A model generated the notes under the pieces. That model saw nothing but the letters and a program-made list of their open reading frames with translations, was not told where the DNA came from and ran no database searches. Shown here piece after piece: positions 6,926 through 16,344 of a DNA stretch of 43,440 nucleotides; position 1 is the first letter of the stretch; each line of letters begins with the position of its first letter. The stretch spans positions 1 to 43,440 of the forward strand of contig JASJCA010000027.1 in NCBI GenBank assembly GCA_030066215.1, read 5' to 3'. The DNA comes from Rhodobacter sp. (lineage in GTDB: Bacteria > Pseudomonadota > Alphaproteobacteria > Rhodobacterales > Rhodobacteraceae). The position numbers were made by a program, and so were the translations under genes.

Positions 6926-7546
6926 TCAGGCGGCGTCGACGAAGCAGGCGGTGCGTTCGGCGATGTCCTCGACCGTGTCGCCGCGCTTGAAAAACTCGAC
7001 GAATCCTGTCTGCGGCAAGACGAGGTAGGTGAAGGTCGAATGATCGACGAGGTAATAGTCGGGATCGTCGCTGTCCTGCTTGCGGAAATAGGTCTTGTAG
7101 GCCTTCGAGGCCGCTGTCACCTGCTCGATGGAACCCGTCAGTCCGATCATCTTTTCGTGCATGTAGCCTGCGAATTCGCCGACCACCTCGGGCGTGTCGC
7201 GCTCGGGGTCGATCGAGATAAAGACCGGCTGCACGTCATAGCCGCGCTCGGTCAGCGCGTCGATGGCGTCGGCGTTGCGCGCGTTGTCGAGCGGGCAGAC
7301 ATCGGGGCAGAAGGTATAGCCGAAATAGACCAGCGATGGCTTGGTGAAGACCTGCGCCTCGGTCACCGACTGGCCGGCCCCGTTCACCAGGGTGAACGGT
7401 CCGCCGATCGCCCCGGCGCCTCCGGCGATGACCGAGGTCCGGCACGCGGCGAAGGCGTCGTCGGTGGGCCGCGCCAGGGTCACCCACCAGGTCCCGGCCA
7501 AAAGCGCCGCGATGGCCGCTCCGGCGGCGATGGCATAGCCTTTCAT
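6926..7546 (-). CDS. senC: SCO1/SenC/PrrC copper-binding thioredoxin-fold protein
   Basis: This 206-residue membrane-anchored protein starts MKGYAIAAGAAIAALLAGTW, an uncleaved N-terminal anchor, followed by a periplasmic thioredoxin fold. The copper ligands are visible: Cys80 and Cys84 in GYTFCPDVCPLDN, and His169 in YYLVDHSTFTYL. SCO/SenC proteins deliver copper to the CuA/CuB sites of cytochrome oxidases and in this locus also influence RegB signalling. An AGGAG lies about 10 nt before the ATG at 7546. The frame is open to 7645 but the upstream part is Arg-rich and lacks similarity. It is the first gene of the senC-regA unit, divergent from regB. Confidence 0.95.
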   Translation of the reverse strand: MKGYAIAAGAAIAALLAGTWWVTLARPTDDAFAACRTSVIAGGAGAIGGPFTLVNGAGQSVTEAQVFTKPSLVYFGYTFCPDVCPLDNARNADAIDALTERGYDVQPVFISIDPERDTPEVVGEFAGYMHEKMIGLTGSIEQVTAASKAYKTYFRKQDSDDPDYYLVDHSTFTYLVLPQTGFVEFFKRGDTVEDIAERTACFVDAA

Positions 7547-7644
7547 CTGCTCTGGCTCCTCCTGCAAGCGGGCCGCATTGATCCGCGCCGGGCCGAGCTT
7601 TAACAAGGGCCCACGATGACGCAACTCACGATCTAGGCACTGCA

Positions 7645-9042
7645 ATGGCCGATCCCAACCCCGGCCTGATGACGCAACAGACCCGCAGCAACTGGGTGCG
7701 GCTGCGCACCCTGATCGTGCTACGCTGGATCGCCATCGTCGGCCAGCTTGCCGCGATCACCGCGGCGCAGCGGTTCTTCGACCTCAGCCTCGAACTGGGG
7801 CTTTGCTACGTTGCCGTCGGCGCGTCGATCATCGCCAACTTGGTGGCGATCTTCGTCTACCCCGAAAACAAGCGGCTGAGCGAGGGCGAGGTGTTTCTGA
7901 TGCTTCTGTTCGACATCAGCCAGCTCGCGTTTCTGCTCTATCTCACCGGCGGGCTGCACAACCCGTTTGCGCTGTTGATCCTCGCGCCCGTGACGATCTC
8001 GGCCACCGCGCTGCAGTTGCGCTCGACCCTGGTCTTGGGCGCGGTCGCCATAGCGTTGATCAGCCTCTTGGCCTTCTTCCACATTCCGCTGCGCACCGAA
8101 CAGGGTTTCATCATGCGCATGCCGCAGGTCTTCGTCTTTGGGTCCTGGGCCGCGATCACCATCGGTATCGTCTTCGAGGCGGTCTACGCCCGGCGGGTCA
8201 CGCAGGAAATCCACTCGATGTCCGAGGCGCTCTTGGCTACCCAGATGGCCCTGGCGCGCGAGCAGAAACTGACCGATCTCGGTGGCGTGGTCGCCGCGGC
8301 AGCGCATGAGCTCGGCACGCCCTTGGCGACGATCAAACTGGTCAGCTCGGAACTGATGGAAGAACTCGACGACCGCCCCGAATTGCGCGAGGACGCCGAG
8401 CTGCTGCGCGACCAGGCGGACCGCTGCCGCGATATCCTGCGGTCGATGGGGCGGGCAGGGAAGGACGACCTGCACCTGCGCCGCGCCCCGCTCGGTGCGG
8501 TGATCCGCGAGGCCGCCGAGCCACATTCCGACCGCGGCAAGGACCTGATGATCGACCTGACGCCGGGCGCCGGGGCGGAGGCCGGACAGCCTTCGATCGA
8601 GCGGCGGCCCGAGATCATCCACGGGCTGCGCAACCTGGTGCAGAACGCCGTCGATTTCGCCGAAAGCGCAGTCTGGGTCGAGGCGGTCTGGACCGAGGCC
8701 ACCATCGCGATCCGGATCATCGATGACGGCCGGGGCTTTCCGCCTTATCTGTTGGGCCGGATCGGCGACCCGTTTGTGCGCAATCGGCGGACGCAAGAGG
8801 ACCGCAAGCAGCGCCCGGAATACGAAGGCATGGGTCTGGGGCTTTTCATCGCGAAAACGCTGCTGGAACGGTCGGGTGCGGAACTGACATTCGACAATGG
8901 ATCGGACCCGATGACCGGCCGCGGCAAGCCCGGGACGCGATCCGGCGCCATCGTGGAAGTGATCTGGCCGCGCGAACTGATCAGCCCCGAAAGCGCTCAT
9001 GACCAGGGCGGTCTGGGGGAAAACCTGCCGATCGAGGCCTAA
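7645..9042 (+). CDS. regB: Redox sensor histidine kinase RegB/PrrB
   Basis: This 465-residue inner-membrane kinase has a six-helix sensor region (residues about 25-175) including the quinone-binding GGxxNPF motif at 102-108 (GGLHNPF). The H-box is AAAHELGTPLATI with phosphorylated His221. The redox-active cysteine typical of RegB is Cys261 in ADRCRDIL. N-box NLVQNAVDFAE, DDGRGFPP and GMGLGLFIAKTLLERSG complete the ATPase domain. RegB senses the ubiquinone pool and phosphorylates RegA. The start is taken at the ATG at 7645; a second in-frame ATG lies 24 nt on and neither has a strong ribosome site. The 98-bp divergent gap to senC should contain both promoters. Confidence 0.96.
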   Translation: MADPNPGLMTQQTRSNWVRLRTLIVLRWIAIVGQLAAITAAQRFFDLSLELGLCYVAVGASIIANLVAIFVYPENKRLSEGEVFLMLLFDISQLAFLLYLTGGLHNPFALLILAPVTISATALQLRSTLVLGAVAIALISLLAFFHIPLRTEQGFIMRMPQVFVFGSWAAITIGIVFEAVYARRVTQEIHSMSEALLATQMALAREQKLTDLGGVVAAAAHELGTPLATIKLVSSELMEELDDRPELREDAELLRDQADRCRDILRSMGRAGKDDLHLRRAPLGAVIREAAEPHSDRGKDLMIDLTPGAGAEAGQPSIERRPEIIHGLRNLVQNAVDFAESAVWVEAVWTEATIAIRIIDDGRGFPPYLLGRIGDPFVRNRRTQEDRKQRPEYEGMGLGLFIAKTLLERSGAELTFDNGSDPMTGRGKPGTRSGAIVEVIWPRELISPESAHDQGGLGENLPIEA

Positions 9043-9075
9043 TCGGCCCACGCCCGGCCCGTGTCGCGATCGCGC

Positions 9076-9091
9076 TTAACGGCCCATTAAC
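9076..9091 (+). promoter_or_regulatory. CtrA binding box TTAACGGCCCATTAAC
   Basis: TTAA (9076-9079), seven bases, TTAAC (9087-9091) is an exact match to the CtrA consensus TTAA-N7-TTAA(C) of alphaproteobacteria. It lies 46 bp before the ATG of the PAS protein and 34 bp after the regB stop, so the PAS gene is the evident target. In roseobacters CtrA controls motility, gene-transfer agents and c-di-GMP signalling. Confidence 0.65.
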
Positions 9092-9137
9092 CGCAATACG
9101 GCTAGCTTGACGGCGGGGTCCTTGATGGGTTGCGCCG

Positions 9138-10688
9138 ATGAGCCTTTTCACAGTCGGATCTATCGTGATTTTGGGGCTGGCCGGATTCTGCATCGCCGCT
9201 GCGGCCTTGCTGGCCGCGGCTTATCTTGGCCGGGGCAGGGCGCCGCAGGCCGCCGCGCCCGGGCCCGAGGTAGCGTTTCTATTCGACGGCACCGCCTTGG
9301 TCGACGCCACGCCGGCGGCGCGGCGGTTGCTCGACTTCATTCCGCGGACCGGCGACGACATGGACGGGCTCGTGACCTTCCTCGCGCCGCGCTTTCCCGA
9401 CCTGGCCCGGCGTGTCACGGCCTGCGGCGAGGATGACACCACCTGCCTGTTGTCGCCCGAGGCCGACGCCCGTCTGAGGCTGCACAGCCATGACGGCCGG
9501 CTGAACATCACGCTCGAAGATCTCGGCGCGTCGCCGGCTGAAGTGCCCGAACGGTTCAGTGAGGCCGCCTTGGTCGAGGCTTTGCGCAACCATCGCCGGA
9601 TTGCCGACGCGCTGCCGGTGGCGGTCTGGCAGCAGGACGCCCAGGACCGAGTCACCTGGTCCAACGGCGCCTATGCCGCTCTGGCCAAGCGGCTCTATGG
9701 CACCTCCCACGACAGGCGACCGGTGTTCGCGGGGTTGGACACCGCGCCCGCGCGGCCCGGCGAGGCGCAGCGCCTGACCCTGCAGCTGCCCGGCGAAGAG
9801 GGCGTGGGTTGGTTCGACTGCCATGTCAGTCGGTGCGGCGATACGGTGACCGTTGTCGCCCTGCCGGCGGATCGGATCGTTGCGGCCGAAACCAGTCTGC
9901 GCGACTTTGTGCAGACGCTGACCCGGACCTTCGCGCATCTCAGCGTCGGTCTGGCGATCTTTGACCGCGGCCGGGCGCTGACGGTGTTCAATCCCGCGCT
10001 CTGCGATCTTTTGGGTCTGACGCCGGAATTCCTGATCGCGCACCCGACCCTGGCGCAGGTGCTCGACCGTCTTCGCGAGCGGCAGATGATGCCCGAGCCC
10101 AAGGACTACAAATCCTGGCGCGATCAGATGCACGCGCTTGAGACGGCGGCCGCCGACGGCACCTATTCCGAGATTTGGCCGATGCCGGACGGCCGAGTGA
10201 TCCGCGTGATCGGTCGTCCGCATCCCGATGGCGCAGTAGCGTTTCTGTTCGAGGATATCAGCGCCGAAATCGCCGCGACGCAGCGTTACCGCGAAGAGGT
10301 CGAGATCGGCCGCGCCGTCATCGACGGCATCGACGAGGCGATCGTGGTGTTTTCGGCCTCCGGCCGTTTGAGCCAGGCCAACCGGGCATATCGCGCGCTC
10401 TGGGGCCTGCCGGCGGCCCGTCTGAAGCCCGCAGGACGGTTTCTCGACGAAACCCGGCGCTGGCAAGACCGGTGCGCGCCGACACCTGTCTGGGGCGATG
10501 CACGCGATTTCGCCGCCTCGATCGGCGAGCGGTCGAACTGGACGGCCGAAGTCCGGCTGACCGATGGGCGGCGGCTCGCCTGCCGGTTCGAGACCTTGCC
10601 GGACGGCGCCACGCTGGCCGGTTTCACTCCCTTGGCCGGAGATCCGGCAGCGGACACGCCGCGCCCGCTGCAGTCGATTGGCGCCTGA
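9138..10688 (+). CDS. Membrane-anchored multi-PAS protein without kinase domain
   Basis: This 516-residue protein starts MSLFTVGSIVILGLAGFCIA, one transmembrane helix (about residues 5-30). It is followed by a degenerate first module and then at least two PAS-type folds: LPVAVWQQDAQDRVTWSNGA (about 160-250) and two PAS_7-like repeats, FAHLSVGLAIFDRGRALTVF with ICDLLGL-like NPALCDLLGLTPEF (about 270-390) and IDGIDEAIVVFSASGRL with NRAYRALWGLPAAR (about 395-500). No histidine kinase, GGDEF or EAL domain follows. It is likely a sensory scaffold acting on partner proteins at the membrane; DivL-like control of a CtrA phosphorelay is one idea, suggested only by the CtrA box and PAS content. It is a separate gene 95 bp downstream of regB. 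Confidence 0.78.
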   Translation: MSLFTVGSIVILGLAGFCIAAAALLAAAYLGRGRAPQAAAPGPEVAFLFDGTALVDATPAARRLLDFIPRTGDDMDGLVTFLAPRFPDLARRVTACGEDDTTCLLSPEADARLRLHSHDGRLNITLEDLGASPAEVPERFSEAALVEALRNHRRIADALPVAVWQQDAQDRVTWSNGAYAALAKRLYGTSHDRRPVFAGLDTAPARPGEAQRLTLQLPGEEGVGWFDCHVSRCGDTVTVVALPADRIVAAETSLRDFVQTLTRTFAHLSVGLAIFDRGRALTVFNPALCDLLGLTPEFLIAHPTLAQVLDRLRERQMMPEPKDYKSWRDQMHALETAAADGTYSEIWPMPDGRVIRVIGRPHPDGAVAFLFEDISAEIAATQRYREEVEIGRAVIDGIDEAIVVFSASGRLSQANRAYRALWGLPAARLKPAGRFLDETRRWQDRCAPTPVWGDARDFAASIGERSNWTAEVRLTDGRRLACRFETLPDGATLAGFTPLAGDPAADTPRPLQSIGA

Positions 10689-10772
10689 TCCGCACCGGGC
10701 CGGACCCGCGGCGGGTTTATTTCGCCGCCGCCAACCTATATCACCACCATCGCCCCGACCCGGAGTATCGTC

Positions 10773-11954
10773 ATGTCGGCCACCGCGCCTATCACCCAGG
10801 ACGTGCGCACGATCCCGCGCACGCTGCCCGACAGCGGCCGGCAGAACCTCGTCGGCCTGACCCGTGCGCAGCTCGGCGAGGCGCTGGTCGCGGCCGGCAC
10901 GCCGGAGAAGCAGGCGCGGATGCGGGTCGCTCAGCTCTGGCAGTGGATCTACCAGAAGGGCGTGCGCGATTTCGCGGCGATGACGAACCTCGCCAAGCCC
11001 TACCGCGCGCTTTTAGCCGAGCGCTTCGAGATCGCCGTGCCTCAGGTGGTCGACCGCCAGGTCTCGGCCGACGGCACGCGCAAGTACCTGGTGCGCATCG
11101 CCGGCGGCCACGAGGTCGAGACCGTTTATATCCCCGAGGTCGACCGCGGCACGCTCTGCATCTCGTCCCAAGTCGGCTGCACGCTGACCTGCCCGTTCTG
11201 CCACACCGGCACGCAGAAACTGGTGCGCAACCTCACCGCCGGCGAGATCGTCGGCCAGATCATGCTGGCGCGGGACGATCTGGGCGAGTGGCCGGAACCG
11301 GGCGAAGCCATGGGCGAACGCCCGCGGCTGATCTCGAACCTCGTGCTGATGGGCATGGGCGAGCCGCTCTACAATTTCGAGGCGGTCCGGGACGCGATGC
11401 GCATCGCCATGGACGGCGAGGGGATCTCGTTGTCGCGCCGCCGCATCACCCTGTCGACCAGCGGCGTCGTGCCCGAGATCGCGCGCACTGCGGAAGAGAT
11501 CGGCTGTATGCTGGCGGTGTCGTTCCACGCCACCACCGACGCGGTGCGCGACCGCCTGGTGCCGATCAACCGGCGCTGGAACATCGCCACGCTGCTCGAT
11601 GCGCTGCGCGATTATCCCCGCCTGTCGAATTCCGAGCGCATCACCTTCGAATACGTGATGCTGAAGGGGGTCAACGACAGCGACGACGACGCCCGCCGGC
11701 TGGTCCGTTTGATCGCCGGCATCCCCGCCAAGATCAACCTGATCCCGTTCAACGAATGGCCGGGCGCGCCCTATGAGCGGTCCGACTGGGATCGGATCGA
11801 GGCCTTCGCCGACATCGTCTACAAGGCCGGCTACGCCTCGCCGGTGCGCACCCCGCGCGGCGAGGACATCATGGCCGCCTGCGGGCAGCTCAAATCGGCG
11901 ACGGAGCGCGGCCGGAAATCCAAGGCCGAGATCGCCGCGGAGACCGGGGTCTAG
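10773..11954 (+). CDS. rlmN: Dual-specificity 23S rRNA/tRNA adenine C2 methyltransferase RlmN
   Basis: This 393-residue radical SAM enzyme methylates A2503 of 23S rRNA and A37 of some tRNAs. The iron-sulfur motif CxxxCxxC is CTLTCPFC (Cys136, Cys140, Cys143), preceded by the RlmN-typical [22 protein letters not shown] (SAM site), [12 protein letters not shown] and the C-terminal catalytic cysteine in [11 protein letters not shown] complete the set. The ATG at 10773 has GGAG about 9 nt upstream and gives a normal length. It stands 84 bp downstream of the PAS gene, and its stop is 12 bp from the convergent SOUL gene. Confidence 0.96.
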   Translation: MSATAPITQDVRTIPRTLPDSGRQNLVGLTRAQLGEALVAAGTPEKQARMRVAQLWQWIYQKGVRDFAAMTNLAKPYRALLAERFEIAVPQVVDRQVSADGTRKYLVRIAGGHEVETVYIPEVDRGTLCISSQVGCTLTCPFCHTGTQKLVRNLTAGEIVGQIMLARDDLGEWPEPGEAMGERPRLISNLVLMGMGEPLYNFEAVRDAMRIAMDGEGISLSRRRITLSTSGVVPEIARTAEEIGCMLAVSFHATTDAVRDRLVPINRRWNIATLLDALRDYPRLSNSERITFEYVMLKGVNDSDDDARRLVRLIAGIPAKINLIPFNEWPGAPYERSDWDRIEAFADIVYKAGYASPVRTPRGEDIMAACGQLKSATERGRKSKAEIAAETGV

Positions 11955-11966
11955 AGCTGTGCCGGC

Positions 11967-12638
11967 TTACTTCGGCGCTTCGACTTCGCGGTGCACTTCC
12001 CATTTCTTCTGCGGGTCGGGGACGCGCGGCGCGCTATACCCGGCCAGTGTGAAGGGACCGGCGAGAGTGAGCGCGTTGGCGGCCACGAAGGCGTCGATGG
12101 CGCGTTCGGCGGCGTCGATCGACGCCTGTGCTTTCGGGCCGGTGAACCCGGCCACCACCACGTGGCGTTCCGGCACCTGCACCAGGGCCACGCGATCGTC
12201 GGCCGGCGCGGGCAGCGTGTCCATCGTCCATTGCGACGGCATCATGAAGCGTACCGTGTAGGCCCCTTCGTCTACCGGCGCGGTCGTCACCGGTGCGGTC
12301 ATGGCGATCTTCTCACCATCGCCACCGCTGAGGCTTCCGCGCTCGGTCACCGGGGCTGTGGTCACGGGGGCGGTCATTGCGATCTTTTCGCCGGGGCGGT
12401 TATTGCCGAAGATGTAGTTGGCGAGCGGCATGAACCCCATCGACCCGGCGGCATCGGTGTCAGTGGCGGCCACCCGGACTTCGGCCACGATCATGGGCGC
12501 ATAGCGGCGCAGTTCGGCCGACTCACCGGTCACAGCGACCTCGAACGCGGGCGTTTCGATATCGTCCGCCGCCCGAGACGGGCCCAGCGTGACGGCAAGC
12601 GCGGTTGCGGCTGTCCCGAGAAGAGTGATGAATTTCAC
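11967..12638 (-). CDS. SOUL-family heme-binding protein, exported
   Basis: This 223-residue protein has a Sec signal peptide (MKFITLLGTAATALAVTLGP, cut near SRA) and a SOUL/HBP fold: FEVAVTGESAELRRYAPMIV near the start, FGNNRPGEKIAMTAPV, FMMPSQWTMDTLP, and AGFTGPKAQASIDAAERAID. SOUL proteins bind heme or related porphyrins; here the location would be periplasmic. The start is a GTG at 12638, with AAAGGA six bases upstream; no ATG fits. The string GEKIAMTAPVTTAPV occurs twice (residues 83-97 and 108-122), a 25-residue duplication in the region of the BH3-like loop. The gene is convergent with rlmN. Confidence 0.9.
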   Translation of the reverse strand: MKFITLLGTAATALAVTLGPSRAADDIETPAFEVAVTGESAELRRYAPMIVAEVRVAATDTDAAGSMGFMPLANYIFGNNRPGEKIAMTAPVTTAPVTERGSLSGGDGEKIAMTAPVTTAPVDEGAYTVRFMMPSQWTMDTLPAPADDRVALVQVPERHVVVAGFTGPKAQASIDAAERAIDAFVAANALTLAGPFTLAGYSAPRVPDPQKKWEVHREVEAPK

Positions 12639-12727
12639 GGAATGTCCTTTCGCAAGTGATACAGAGCCAACGCGCGAAACCGCGATACGGATCACTTTGA
12701 GCCGGGGCGCTGGGCAGACTGCGGACG

Positions 12728-13552
12728 TCACGAGGGCGCGGAGCCCTCCCAGCCGTCGATCGCCGCCAGGGCTTCTTCGGCGGTTTCGACGAACCGGAAC
12801 AACTCCAGGTCCTCGGGCGAGATCGTGCCGGCCTCAGCCAGGGCCTCCCAATCGATGATCCGCCGCCAGAACGCCTCGCCAAACAGCACGAACGGTACTG
12901 CCGCCATGCGCTTAGTCTGGATCAGGGTCAGCGCCTCGAACAGCTCGTCGAGCGTGCCGAACCCGCCGGGAAAGATGCAGACCGCCCGCGCGCGCAGCAG
13001 AAAATGCATCTTGCGGATGCCGAAATAGTGGAAGTTGAAGCAGAGGTCGGGCGTGACATAGGCGTTCGGCGCCTGCTCGTGCGGCAGCACGATGTTGAGG
13101 CCGATCGACACGCCGCCGGCCTCGGCCGCGCCGCGGTTGCCGGCCTCCATCACGCCAGGGCCACCGCCAGTGACGATGACGTCGGTCTGCCCGCCAGCGG
13201 CCAGGCTGCGCTCGGTCACCAGCCGGGCGAAGCGGCGCGCTTCTTCGTAATAGCGGCTGAGGTCGGCCAGAGTCTCGGTCCGCGCGTCGTCCTTCCGCGC
13301 GGCCTCGGGGATCCGCGCGCCGCCGAACAGCACGACGGTCGAGGAGATGCCGTATTCCGACAGCAGAAGCTCAGGCTTCAGAAGCTCCAGCTGCAGCCGG
13401 ACCGGGCGCAGCTCGTCGCGGCACATAAACTCGGCATCGGCATAGGCCAAGCGGTAGGCCGTCGACCGGGTCTGCGCCGTGTCCGGCGTCTCCAGTGCGG
13501 TTTCGATATCGTCGTGTGCGTCCGGAAACCGCCGCGCCTGTCCATCCGCCAT
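12728..13552 (-). CDS. LOG-family protein (TIGR00730, putative nucleotide phosphoribohydrolase)
   Basis: This 274-residue protein has the two signatures of the lysine-decarboxylase-like LOG family: [19 protein letters not shown], and [19 protein letters not shown]. Family members cleave nucleoside monophosphates to base and ribose 5-phosphate; cytokinin activation is the known role in plants and some bacteria, and purine salvage is likely in others. About 80 residues precede the Rossmann core, making it one of the longer LOG types. The ATG at 13552 has GGGAGG five bases upstream. The frame runs on to 13924 but overlaps dapD in antisense. It is divergent from dapD with 87 bp between starts. 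Confidence 0.9.
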   Translation of the reverse strand: MADGQARRFPDAHDDIETALETPDTAQTRSTAYRLAYADAEFMCRDELRPVRLQLELLKPELLLSEYGISSTVVLFGGARIPEAARKDDARTETLADLSRYYEEARRFARLVTERSLAAGGQTDVIVTGGGPGVMEAGNRGAAEAGGVSIGLNIVLPHEQAPNAYVTPDLCFNFHYFGIRKMHFLLRARAVCIFPGGFGTLDELFEALTLIQTKRMAAVPFVLFGEAFWRRIIDWEALAEAGTISPEDLELFRFVETAEEALAAIDGWEGSAPS

Positions 13553-13639
13553 CCTGACCTCCCCGATCGCGTTGCGCCCTTCTGCGACAGGCTCTATAGC
13601 CACGGCGCACCCGAGACCAGTCACGTTGTGGAGCCGCCG

Positions 13640-14467
<828 letters not shown>

Positions 14468-14498
14468 CGCGCCTTCGGCGCGATGGGGGCTGGGCGGC

Positions 14499-14825
14499 AT
14501 GGCGCATCAGGTCTACACGCTCATCGTCGAGGTCGGGCGTAAGGCGGGCGACGGCTTGCCCGAGGGCGCGACCGGCGCGGCGCTGATGTGCTATGCCAGC
14601 GGCGTCGACGAGGCCGAAGCGGTGCGCGAGACGGTGGCGATCCTGAAGCAGGCCGAGATGGCGCCGCTCGACGTCTCAGGCTACGGCACGCTGGAGGAGC
14701 GCCTGGCCGAAGGGCACGACATCGGCGAGGAAGAGCGTGCGCTGATGGACCGCGCGCTGGCCGAGAACGCGGTGATCGTCGCACAAATCACGCCGTTTTT
14801 CGACGATGGAGATGCGGGGCGGTAG
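14499..14825 (+). CDS. Small protein of unknown function behind dapD
   Basis: This 108-residue soluble protein starts MAHQVYTLIVEVGRKAGDGL and alternates beta-like and helical segments (GAALMCYASGVDEAEAVRET, VAILKQAEMAPLDVSGYG), ending AVIVAQITPFFDDGDAGR. It has no signal peptide, cysteine motif or membrane segment. It lies 31 bp behind dapD on the same strand, so co-transcription is likely. Composition and the ferredoxin-like alternation look like a real protein, but I recognise no family. Confidence 0.72.
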   Translation: MAHQVYTLIVEVGRKAGDGLPEGATGAALMCYASGVDEAEAVRETVAILKQAEMAPLDVSGYGTLEERLAEGHDIGEEERALMDRALAENAVIVAQITPFFDDGDAGR

Positions 14826-14845
14826 CGGCCGGGCCTGGGGGCCAG

Positions 14846-14865
14846 ATGTTTCGCGCGCGAAACAT
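14846..14865. promoter_or_regulatory. 20-bp perfect palindrome, parS-like
   Basis: ATGTTTCGCGCGCGAAACAT is its own reverse complement. Its flanks TGTTTC/GAAACA equal those of the chromosomal parS site TGTTTCACGTGAAACA, but the centre is CGCGCG-type and the site is two bases longer. It lies 20 bp after the stop of the small ORF behind dapD. No T-run follows, so a terminator role is doubtful. It may be a ParB-like or other dimer site, or simply a hairpin. Confidence 0.45.
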
Positions 14866-15054
14866 TCCGCGGGGCAGAAAGTTTAGCCGCGTTGCGGCAA
14901 GCCGTTGAGGACGTTGCGTCAGGCGTTAACCTTCGCGCCGCCGGGCGGGATCGGCGGCGGAAGGGCCTTGCGGACCGCATTTCCGCGGGGAACGGGCCTG
15001 GATCGAGACAGGTGGATTGGATTGGGCTGTAGCGGACGCCGAAAACCCGCACTG

Positions 15055-15222
15055 GGCGCGGAACCAAGGCCGCAGGCCGCCGCGCCATCGCCGCCCCGCC
15101 CGGGTGGGGTGGCGATTGATTGAGGCAGGCGCACCGCTCGATGCCCTACGGACGCGACAGCCATAAAGTGCTGCCGTTCAGACGTCGGATCGCCACCCCG
15201 CGGGACGGCGATGGCGCGGCTC
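15055..15222 (+). repeat. Palindromic intergenic repeat element, copy A
   Basis: This 168-bp element is one of three in the window (others 22353-22524 and 39701-39917). Order: hairpin arms GGCGCGG (15055-15061) and CCGCGCC (15080-15086); left terminal arm GCCGCGCCATCGCC (15079-15092); GGGTGGGGTGGCGAT; a core holding GACAGCCATAAAG and GCCGTTCA; then CGCCACCCCGCGGG and the right arm GGCGATGGCGCGGC (15207-15220), the exact reverse complement of the left arm. It contains no gene. It sits between two convergent genes, the small ORF at 14825 and the Hint gene ending at 15280. It behaves as a MITE-like or REP-like non-autonomous repeat. Confidence 0.8.
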
Positions 15223-15279
15223 TTCACTCAGGCGCCCGCGGGTGCTCCAGACCAAAAGAGTCCACGCCCCCCGCCCACC

Positions 15280-16344
15280 CTACGCGCTCAGCGCCGAGAC
15301 CAGGACCATCGCCTCGTACGATTTCAAGAGCGGGCTGGCGACGGTGCCGTGGAGCGGCAATTCGCCGGGCGCGCAGTCGACCAGCGCCGCCGAGGCCAGC
15401 CGCGCGGGGTCCTTGCCGCGGTCGCCCAAATAGAGGCTTTCGACCCAGGCGCCGGAGACCATCAGGCAGTCGTGATGATCGAGTACCACCTGGACGTAGG
15501 CGACCGTGGCTTGCCGGTCCCGCACCGGCGCGGCGGCGGTCCGTGCCAGATGCCGCGCCTCGACCAGGACGCCGTCGGCGCCGAACAGATACTCGGCATC
15601 GGCGCCGCGGATCATCAGCCGGTGGTCCTGCGCCACCGTCAGATCCCGGTTGAGCCCGAAGAACGGCGCGTAGAGCGTGACCGGACGGAACCGGCCGGCT
15701 GCGGGCAGCTCGCGGTGGATCACCCGGCGGACTGGCGCATAACCGCGGCCCTCGGTCACCACCAAGTCGCCGGGCTGCAGAGTTTCGATCCGGCGGGGGC
15801 CGGATGCGGTCTCGACCAGTGCGCCCTCGACGATGCCGGCCGGAAGCCCGACCGGCTCGATTTGATCCGACACGCCCACGAGCACCACCGTGGGGTCGGC
15901 CCAGGTCTCGCCATCGGACGAAACCAAAGCCGCCGCGTCGTCGATCGGCAACGGGTGCGGGTCGTCGAAATCCACTTGATCAAGCGCGCCGGTCTCGAGG
16001 TTCTCCACGGTCAGCAGCCCCACGCGCATCGGCGCATCCCAGCTGTAGGTGATGCGCAACGCGTCTTCGAGGCCGGGACGGGCGATGCGGAGATTGGCAT
16101 AGGACACCGCCGGGCCTTGGCGATGCTCCACCAACACCGCGCCGTCGGCATGGAGCGTCACCTGCATGAGCCGCTGCCAGTCGTTGCTGCGCCGCATCCG
16201 CAGCACGCATTGCGGCGCCATGTCGGCGGCGTGGAACTGGGCTTCGATCACCAGGCTGCCGCTGGTCAAAAGCGCCGGGACGTCCGGGCCGGTGCCGGGT
16301 TTCCGCAGCGGTCTGCGCCCGTCGCCGAGCGCGATCCAGCTCAT
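15280..16344 (-). CDS. Hint-domain protein with degenerate catalytic site
   Basis: This 354-residue protein has an N-terminal beta-rich region (residues 1-165) and a Hint (hedgehog/intein) fold at about 170-335. The fold is recognised by ETLQPGDLVVTEGRGYAPVR, LNRDLTVAQDHRLMIRG, and LFGADGVLVEARHL, which align with the partner protein encoded just upstream. Where an active Hint domain begins with Cys (CFVAGT in the partner), this one reads GIVEGA with Gly170, so self-cleavage by an N-S acyl shift is not expected; the TxxH-type histidine (QDH) is kept. The ATG overlaps the partner stop (ATGA at 16344-16341), implying coupled translation. Function unknown; a non-catalytic partner or structural role is inferred. 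Confidence 0.8.
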   Translation of the reverse strand: MSWIALGDGRRPLRKPGTGPDVPALLTSGSLVIEAQFHAADMAPQCVLRMRRSNDWQRLMQVTLHADGAVLVEHRQGPAVSYANLRIARPGLEDALRITYSWDAPMRVGLLTVENLETGALDQVDFDDPHPLPIDDAAALVSSDGETWADPTVVLVGVSDQIEPVGLPAGIVEGALVETASGPRRIETLQPGDLVVTEGRGYAPVRRVIHRELPAAGRFRPVTLYAPFFGLNRDLTVAQDHRLMIRGADAEYLFGADGVLVEARHLARTAAAPVRDRQATVAYVQVVLDHHDCLMVSGAWVESLYLGDRGKDPARLASAALVDCAPGELPLHGTVASPLLKSYEAMVLVSALSA

